Both the position numbers and the translations under genes were made by a program. Below, piece by piece: positions 57,301 through 64,000 of a stretch of 64,000 nt of DNA. The stretch's first letter is position 1, and each line of letters begins with the position of its first letter. Origin of the DNA: Paraconiothyrium sp. Pb-2020 (Eukaryota; Ascomycota; Dothideomycetes; Pleosporales; Didymosphaeriaceae); the NCBI GenBank assembly GCA_022419385.1, contig JAJUBI010000003.1, positions 3,038,001 to 3,102,000 of the forward strand, in the 5' to 3' direction. A model generated the notes under the pieces. That model was not told the DNA's origin. It saw only the letters and a list, made by a program, of their open reading frames with translations, and made no database searches.

Positions 57301-59506
57301 ATGGGTTCACGCCGCCGCAGTCACAAATATGACTCGCCCAAATTTACGGACTCGGAGCTTCAATCACCCCGAAGCAGCTATTACGTCCCCACTCGCTTCT
57401 CGCGAAAAGAGGCTTTTCCAGCCGGATTGCCAGGTTACCCAGTCTCATCGCGTATGGAGCCTTCCGCCACAATAGAAACGGCTACGGCATTGAGCACCTC
57501 GGGCTACTCTAGGCTGCCAACCAGCCTCCTGCACTCGGGCGAACTCCACAAGGTCGGCCTCCAGGTTGCCTCTAAGATCAGCCAGTCAAAAGCAACTGGG
57601 AAGGCTAAGGCTGAGGCGCCTAAGCCTGTAAAACTCCAAGTTACAATTCTCGAGAAGGGTTCCTCGTCTGCGCCGCTGTCAATGTCCCTCAAGGAACTCC
57701 AGAAGAGTATGCTGGAGACGCAGGATAATCTTGAGAAGGTCGGCGACGTCGATTCAGTCTCCGTTCTCGACGTCGTGCGGCAATGGGCATATGCTATTCG
57801 TCGACTTGCCCAGCACCTCGAGAGGGTTGAGGAACAGCGCATCTTCAATCTTCAAAAAGCAATTGACAGCGATCAGAAGCGCGAACAAGTCCACAAGCAG
57901 CAACTAGCTGCAAAAGATACAGAGTTCGCCGAGGCCGTTGAACAATGTATGGCGCAACTCGCCCAGTGCGATGAACACAACACGACCATGCGAGAAAGCC
58001 TCAAGACACATAAAGAGAGGCAGTTCGGGTTTGAAAAGGAGATAATCACCTTGAAGGAGAGTCTCGAGAAGTCCCTTCCCCTGCAGCAGGAGGATATCGA
58101 GCGTCATGTTAAGATGAACTACGAGAAGGCACTGGCGCATGAACTCACAAAGAAGAACGAAGAGATGGAGAAAAAGCTAGAGTGCCAAAAAGATGCAGTC
58201 AGGAAAGAGATGGAGGAGGTTTTTGACATGAAGACGGCGGCCTGGTTTGGCAAGAAGCAAAGTGCAATGCCACCGCTTCCGAAACGATCGCCTTCAGCCA
58301 CACCTGAGCCGAAGATCAAACAAGTAGCGCACACGCCGAAGTCTGTTGAGCATGACACAAACATTGAGTACATAACACAACTAAAGCAGGACCTCAAGAA
58401 GATGAATCAAGAGATGAAACTGAGGGTAGACAGGCAAAAAGAAGAGATGAAGGCAGAGTTCGGAAAGAAGATAGCAGCCTTGAAGCAGGAGTACGAAAAG
58501 AATCAGAAAAACCATATAGCGACGGCCACACAAACCATGCCGTTGTCTTCAACTTCATCTGTGCCAGAGATCGAACCGGTAGCAATCACGCCACAACTCG
58601 AGCCTTCATTGACTCTTCAGGCCATGCCGCCACAGGAGCTATGGAAGGAGGAAGCCAAATTCCACTTGCGCCAACAGAGTACGGAGCTTTCGAAGACAGT
58701 CCTGCCAAACGGGACAAGACCACAAGCGCAAGGGCTCTGTTCTTACTCTCTGAAGCCTGAGCATACCGCAACCGGCAAACGCCTCAACGTTACAGACAGT
58801 GCCCTACCGAAGCGCAAGCCGGCTGCAGATGACGGCGCATCTACCACCACCGACGCTGCTTCGCTCAAGCGCAAGCGTACCGCAGACAATAACGAACCCG
58901 CTGCTATCGATAGGCTCTCTTCGAAAAGACCTCGCACGATGCTCAAGCAGAGTAGACTGAACTCGGCAGTTCAAGGCTTTTCTTATTTCCGCAAGTCAGC
59001 CTCTTCCCACCGCTTCGTCCGACTTTTCACTTCCCACCTCAGCAGATAATACATTTACCGATGCTTCCGATCTGGTCAGCAATGGCACTGTGCAGCTACA
59101 GAAGCCTCACATATGTGACACGCCCACATCATTGCCTCCGACGCCAGCCGACCGCACAGAGTACCTCGCGCGGTTACAAGCGGCGAAGAAAGCTAGACAT
59201 CGAGGGAAAACGAAGACTTCACTTTCTCGGAACATCTCGCCGCCGGCGTCAGCTGCTTCGAAATTCGTATTTGCCCCAGAAGTTGCAGGAATTGATGAAA
59301 ACGGGCAACTCACGACGACGGTCACCAAGGTTGAGGGTCTATGGTCGACATCCTACTACGGTCTTCTTCGGTGGAAGACGCTCAAGGACGATATGAGCGA
59401 GGATGAAATCCATGAACTCTTGCCCATTTACAACCCACCACCTCCGCTCGTAACCTACCAGGGTCTTCCTCAGTGGCAGATTGTTGACGAAGACGAGGAG
59501 ATCTAG
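57301..59506 (+). CDS. Coiled-coil protein with conserved acidic C-terminus, unknown
   Basis: Predicted 705 aa from 57301-58951 and 59040-59506. The 88-nt intron has a GTAGAC donor and a strong pyrimidine-rich acceptor (CACTTCCCACCTCAG); without it the frame stops at 59049. The N-terminus is Ser/Arg-rich. Residues about 110-190 include a helical segment (SMSLKELQKSMLETQDNLEK, VVRQWAYAIRRLAQHLERVE). From about 190 to 410 there are long heptad-like coiled coils. A basic part (KRKRTADN) could be a nuclear signal. After the intron the C-terminus looks well folded: KVEGLWSTSYYGLLRWKTLK, ELLPIYNPPPPLVTYQGLPQ, WQIVDEDEEI. The family is not recognised; a structural or nuclear role is a guess. Confidence 0.78.
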
Positions 59507-60210
59507 CACCACGATGCTATTGTGACTTCGATGCAGCGGCTCTCACGCGAGCAAAGGGGGGGGTTGTACCTTTTGCCGATCTTCAATTTTTTTCAGTTTC
59601 CGCGCTTCTCAGCAAAATATTTTACTTCCATACTTGTTCCTGTCGATCAAGGAGAGAGTGCTCACTCGAAGTGGTGGTCAGTGATGGAGGGAAACGCTTA
59701 TGCTCAGAAGTCTCTTTGGGATGGATTTTGTTTCTTTATATGGCCTTTTCACTGAGATCATAATGGTGGAATCGTACCGAGGTCGTGGTTGAGATTCTGC
59801 TTAGTATGTTATCGCGAGACAGAGCAGATAAGTCGGGTGAGCAGCGTGGTATCGAACATCTCCCATGGCAAAATGGTGGTACTTGGCTAGGACAGTGCAT
59901 TAGGCGTTTGACTTGTGGTTTCGATTGCGTTGCATGAACTATTTTGTTTATTCTACGTCCAGGCGTATGTCAGGCCTGCGGACTTCTTATCACTTCAGAT
60001 TAGTTCTTGTTGTAGTACGTCAGTCCCAAACGTTAATGATATTGGAGATTACGTTGGAAGCACGAAGCCATGAACACACGGGAACGCGTTTCATGCAAAG
60101 GTTCAGAGACACATGTTATCAGTGAGCGGAGACGATGAGGATTCCCGAACTAGCACAATCATGAATTCGTGAACTGTCCCATGCTACAATTGATCTGCTA
60201 ACTCGAGTAT
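59507..60210. other. Convergent 3' region
   Basis: 0.7 kb between the convergent coiled-coil and LPMO genes. No supported coding signal. Confidence 0.5.
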
Positions 60211-61329
60211 CTAGCCCGTCCACACCTTGGGCCCCGGTGGAGTATACGAGGTGGGCACCGGGTAGTAAATGTTAATCATGATTCCAGGGTCAGTCGCTTT
60301 ATAAGCTCCCGGAAACGACACGAGAGGGCCTGGCGAGCCGCTACCACCGCCCTGCTTATCATTAGTCCGGCCGTAGATAAAGAGGTCGAAATTGCACAAG
60401 CACTCACCGTGACATTGATCTGCGCACAACTAATGTAGAACTGTGCGCCACCCGCACTTCCCGCGCTGTGCAGTGCAATATGCTCCACCCTGAAGAGATA
60501 CTCACCACTCGGCAAGCTCTTCGGAATCCCCACTGTGACCTGGCTCTTCCCCTGGCTGGGCCAAGTCAGGCCACCAGCAGTGATCGTGGGTCCCTGTTCG
60601 AAAATCTTGAACCACACGTTGCCGCTGCCGTCCCAAGTGGAGGCAGTCTGTCCGCTGGGCACCTTAGCCATATAGAACTGAAGGGTGCCCGGGTGCGAGA
60701 TGGAGGATTGTGCGGTGAAGCCGAGGGTAGAACCGGCTGCGACTTCGTAGGTCCCTTGGGCGGGGGCGCCGGGGGAGAGCTCGTAGCAGCGGATTTGATT
60801 GGAGGTCACCTGGTATAGAGTGAGGATATGTTGCTTGAATATCATCTGGGGGATACAGAATGAGTGAAGGGGAGCTTACATCCGTTACCTGACGCGCGGG
60901 AACACAGTCAGTGTGAGTCAAGACAGGGTGGACATGTCTCAGCCTAGCAAGAAAGATATTTTTCTTCTGCTAGAAAGACACATCTCCTTCGTATCCTGTG
61001 GTCTGCTTACTGGTCCATTGCTCTGATAGTTTGTCGTCTTACGGACATACTGCCATACGCCCGTTGCTGCGCCGCCTCCTACTAGAGCAGGAAAGGTGTA
61101 GTGTGCTGCCAAACCCAGAGGTACAACGTCAGTGTATGCCGTAAGGAAGTGGGAACAGTACTTCGTTCGTGTCTTAGTTCAGCTAAGTGAAGGAAGGACT
61201 GTTTTCTTATGTCTTCAATACAAGATAAAAGGTCATTCTTTCGCATCGCTAGAAGATCACATACACTTTGTACCCGGGAGACTTGCCTGAGGCCGTCACG
61301 GCGAAGAAGAGTGTACTGAGGAACTTCAT
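60211..61329 (-). CDS. AA9 lytic polysaccharide monooxygenase (formerly GH61)
   Basis: 229-aa secreted copper enzyme that oxidatively cleaves cellulose or related glucans. Minus-strand exons: 61329-61287, 61105-61011, 60888-60880, 60809-60408, 60351-60211; every join keeps frame. Signal peptide [15 protein letters not shown] is cleaved before [10 protein letters not shown], so the mature protein starts with the copper-binding His1. The second copper His is probably in [15 protein letters not shown]. The axial set appears in [20 protein letters not shown] (His, Gln, Tyr). No CBM1 follows; it ends [11 protein letters not shown], as in single-domain AA9. Intron 1 starts with GC (CAG|GCAAGT), the only in-phase donor. 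Exon 3 is only 9 nt and supplies VTD of the conserved NGPVTDVTS. Plant-cell-wall degradation is inferred. Confidence 0.92.
60880..60888 (-). other. 9-nt micro-exon of the AA9 gene
   Basis: GTAACGGAT is flanked by CGCGTCAG and GTAAGC on the minus strand. It encodes V-T-D between NGP and VTSNQIRC, completing the family-conserved NGPVTD-V. Both flanking introns are phase 0. Confidence 0.8.
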
Positions 61330-61403
61330 TCTGTATCAAGACAGGTACTTCGAGAGAAGTTTGTGAGTTCTTGGCTTCGTATGCGTGACAGGCAAACAAC
61401 AGC

Positions 61404-61415
61404 ACTTTATATGCC
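61404..61415 (-). promoter_or_regulatory. TATA-like element of the AA9 gene
   Basis: GGCATATAAAGT on the minus strand, about 80 bases before the ATG at 61329; position fits a core promoter. Confidence 0.45.
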
Positions 61416-62346
61416 TTTCAGACTGTTAGGGGTTTCCATGATGTCCTCGGCCATGCGCTCTCGCTCTGGCCAACCCTATCCGAGACAGTCGCAATATGCA
61501 ACACCCCAGACGAATGCAGGTGCCGTAGGTTACCGTATGTCGGTTACAAGCGTAGTGCCGGCGGGTAAAAGGCATGCCCATGCCGAGCGTGCAAATTGTA
61601 CGTGTAGATTAGAATCAATTTGTTGTAGATGAGAATAGTCACGTTTCACGTGTATTGGTTGGCTCTCAAAGACCCGGTCAGTGCTCGGAACGTGGGATGC
61701 CAGGATTAGACGGAAAAGGGTTTGGGCTCAATGCCCAAATACCGCATTCCCAGGCGAAGAGAGAGGACCACCCCGCGAATCTGTGAAAGCGGTTATAGCC
61801 TCGGAACCCAAGTGTACCTATGTTCTATCTCTGAATTTGCTTGGGTGCAATCATAACTGATTGCATCTATGTGATGTTCGTCCCAAAGCAGCAACTTTGC
61901 ATGTACTGGAAATACAGATCAGATGCGATGCCGGGCCAGCTGGCTCCTTCACAGCAAGACGCAAAACACTATGCCAATAGTTATGGATACTATCATGCAA
62001 TACAAGGGCTGCCCAAATCAGACCATCAACTTTGAAAAGGACGTATCAACGGTGCTGGGTACCGTACACACAGTCGAAGTTGATCAAATTATTTTGTTTC
62101 ACAGCAATCTTCTATGACGTAAGTATACACGGGCGAATGAACTTGTTGTAATATTGCTTAATGCAGTAGTCCAGACGCGTCTTGATGACAGTACATGCTA
62201 TATTACAGCGGCGATATCTAGGAAATATGTCAGCTCCAATCCGAATGCCCGGTCACATCGAGCCCGCACAGGCAGGCCGTTCAGGCCCGAAGACATGAGC
62301 CATACACATCGCTTACAATTGTAACAAAAGAAGGTTACTGCATCCA
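61416..62346. other. Intergenic, no supported gene
   Basis: 0.9 kb between two minus-strand genes: upstream region of the LPMO gene and 3' region of COX10. Short frames only. A repeated CRE-A-type site (SYGGRG) could be present in the upstream part, but none stands out. Confidence 0.4.
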
Positions 62347-63981
62347 TTATGCAGCACTCCCTCGTTCCACGACAACTCTCACTTTCTCATCCCCTTCAGG
62401 CTCTCTAACCTCGTAGTATAAATCATCATCTTCATCCGGGTATCCAAATATGCTCCACCAGACGCGCTCCCCCAGCCCCTTCTTCTGCGCCATAGCAAGT
62501 ACCATCACAATCGGCAGATGCCACACACTCGCCCAGAAGAGTCCTCTCGCAGTCCCCCTATGTCCCTGTTCGCGCCAGAACTCCACAGCCTTCCACGTCA
62601 TCCAGCCATTTACCACGCTGCTCGTAGCGATGAAACTCCAATCCGTGACTCCACAAATTGAGAGCCCAATGCAAACGGGAAACATGAGGATAGCGTAGCG
62701 CAGGGCCACGCGGCCGTTCTGCGCAGGATTGACCCAAGCCAACATGCGGTAACCGGCGTGCTTGTATTCCTCACGAATGGACCATGAGAGGGAATTGAAA
62801 TGCGGAAATTGCCAGGCAAAGAGGAGCGCGGCGCAGAGCCAGCCTCCTGAACTTCCTTCGCCGAAGAGTAGTTCCTGCCATGTGCCGTCATGGGCACATT
62901 GTCCCGCTGCAGCCGTCCAACCCATCAGAGGAGGAATGCCGCCTACTACAGCTCCGATCCAGGTATTTACGACGTGCATCCGCTTCAAGGGAGTGTAGCA
63001 GCCAGCGTAAAGCACGATATTCGTAAAGCCCAGAAAAGCGGTCGTAGGGTTAACGCCATAGTACAAAGCACCGGTACCAATTACCCCGCATGCAATAGCA
63101 AAGACCATGGCACCTTTTGTGCTTATCAGTTTGCGCACGAGGGGGCGGTTTCGTGTACGGCTCATTTTGGCGTCGTGTTCGGGCTCCATGAGCATGTTGA
63201 AAGCATTGGCCGAGGCTGAGCATAATGCTGTTCCTGATGTAAGGAAGAACAGGGTGAGCGTAGAAAGCGAAGGCGTAGCGGTTGCGGCCGGAGCAAGGAG
63301 ACCGGGTACGGGGTATAAAGAGTATGCGGCGGTGGCCGTAAGCACAACAAGGAAGGAAAGTCTAGGTTTCGATAAAGAGAGGTAGGTCGTAAGGACTCGT
63401 CTGAAAGACCGTTGGGGCAGTTGCGAGGAGATGTCTGCTAATTGCGCTGATGCATCTAGCGCTATAGGATAGCTCTTTTCTGTATCTTCGCCGGCTTCTA
63501 GTTCTCGTCGTCTTTTGCGTCGCCGATGCGGGAGCACATCTTCCGCAGATGTCTCCACAGGTTCAGACTGCGGAGCGCTGCGGGCTGGCGCTGTCTCGCG
63601 TGCCCTAGCCGAAGCAATCGAACTTTGTATGTCTCTTTTCGACCGCGCCAGCGACAGCCCAAGAGTCTCTCGGAGTGTAGAGTTAGTCCAGAAGTAATCC
63701 TTGCTGAACGAATTCCTGCTCTTCCCTACTGGGACCGCGTGCCGGCTAGATGACATGTCCGAGAACGGCTGCCGGCGGGGCATCGGCGCTCGAAGAAGCT
63801 TGCGCCAACATTGGGAACACACAGAGTTTGTATCTTGTGTGAGAATCGATCGAATTGGCGGCGCTCGAAGGCCCATCGCGGGTTGGGTTGAGCTGTAACT
63901 TTTCTGCAGGACGCAAGTTGCACGTGGAGTGACACGCGCCAAGCAGATCGGCGCGAGTCGGACCGAGTCGCCATCACGCAT
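62347..63981 (-). CDS. COX10: Protoheme IX farnesyltransferase, mitochondrial
   Basis: Single-exon 544-aa UbiA-family enzyme of the mitochondrial inner membrane. It adds a farnesyl group to heme b to make heme O, the precursor of heme A for cytochrome oxidase. The N-terminal 180 residues are a long Arg/Ser-rich mitochondrial targeting and lineage-variable region, ending in a basic run (HRRRKRRRELEAG). The catalytic domain starts at LTTYLSLSKPRLSFLVVLTA. The Asp-rich prenyl-diphosphate motif is NAFNMLMEPEHDAKMSRTRN RPLV. Conserved YTPLKRMHVVNTWIGAVVGG, IPPLMGWTAA and WQFPHFNSLSWSIREEYKHA follow, the last with the heme-side His residues. The C-terminus is a charged tail. The first ATG (63981) is used; the real start could be slightly downstream. 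Confidence 0.95.
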   Translation of the reverse strand: MRDGDSVRLAPICLARVTPRATCVLQKSYSSTQPAMGLRAPPIRSILTQDTNSVCSQCWRKLLRAPMPRRQPFSDMSSSRHAVPVGKSRNSFSKDYFWTNSTLRETLGLSLARSKRDIQSSIASARARETAPARSAPQSEPVETSAEDVLPHRRRKRRRELEAGEDTEKSYPIALDASAQLADISSQLPQRSFRRVLTTYLSLSKPRLSFLVVLTATAAYSLYPVPGLLAPAATATPSLSTLTLFFLTSGTALCSASANAFNMLMEPEHDAKMSRTRNRPLVRKLISTKGAMVFAIACGVIGTGALYYGVNPTTAFLGFTNIVLYAGCYTPLKRMHVVNTWIGAVVGGIPPLMGWTAAAGQCAHDGTWQELLFGEGSSGGWLCAALLFAWQFPHFNSLSWSIREEYKHAGYRMLAWVNPAQNGRVALRYAILMFPVCIGLSICGVTDWSFIATSSVVNGWMTWKAVEFWREQGHRGTARGLFWASVWHLPIVMVLAMAQKKGLGERVWWSIFGYPDEDDDLYYEVREPEGDEKVRVVVERGSAA

Positions 63982-64000
63982 GGGAAAGGATCACGCGCAA

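Overview
The window is 64 kb of nuclear DNA from a filamentous ascomycete (Pezizomycotina). Class Dothideomycetes is my best inference, not shown directly. The evidence is short introns (about 46-100 nt) with CTAAC/CTGAC-type branch sites, fungal-only families (Zn2Cys6 regulator, OrsD-type DUF3505 domain, AA9 LPMO, CipB/ToxD-like reductase, DHA1 exporter) and one-gene transcription units on both strands. I see no bacterial, viral or rRNA sequence and recognise no tRNA gene. Exon borders were placed by hand from reading frame, GT/GC-AG sites and family motifs.

Layout. 1-8 kb: 3' part of a D-amino-acid oxidase, a RING protein, a gene-poor 2.2 kb stretch and a Zn2Cys6 regulator. 8.9-16.3 kb: ZZ-finger protein, glutathione-dependent formaldehyde-activating enzyme, mitochondrial NADH-cytochrome b5 reductase and the 3' remnant of an unknown gene. 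16.4-21.7 kb: OrsD-domain/transcription-factor fusion, CipB-like reductase and an inactivated secreted inorganic pyrophosphatase. 23.5-30.6 kb: an unknown 717-aa acidic protein, a repeat-rich secreted wall protein and poorly resolved small ORFs. 31-33 kb: a decayed patch with an exonuclease-like gene carrying an in-frame stop, a TpA-rich tract and the 5' stub of a sugar transporter. 34.6-43 kb: GT90 glycosyltransferase, secreted histidine acid phosphatase, a small hydrophilic ORF and an AT-hook protein. 43-47 kb: a divergent pair of cell-surface genes (catalytically dead aspartyl-protease-like membrane protein and a Ser/Thr-rich wall protein). 48-51.4 kb: an internally duplicated protein split by an in-frame TAG, then a DHA1 exporter. 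53.4-64 kb: FHA-domain tail-anchored STRIPAK-type protein, Mgr2/Romo1, a coiled-coil protein, an AA9 LPMO with a 9-nt micro-exon, and COX10.

Functionally this is a mixed chromosomal region and not a biosynthetic cluster. Mitochondrial housekeeping genes (MCR1, MGR2, COX10) sit among secreted and surface genes (LPMO, acid phosphatase, wall proteins, pseudo-protease). The most notable structure is the decay: three genes carry in-frame amber codons, one of them also two frameshifts, and two more genes are truncated. One truncated gene borders a tract that looks like RIP (repeat-induced point mutation). I found no convincing new multi-gene system. The best leads are the exonuclease-like gene, the amber-split duplicated gene, the pseudo-protease/wall-protein divergent pair and the LPMO micro-exon.
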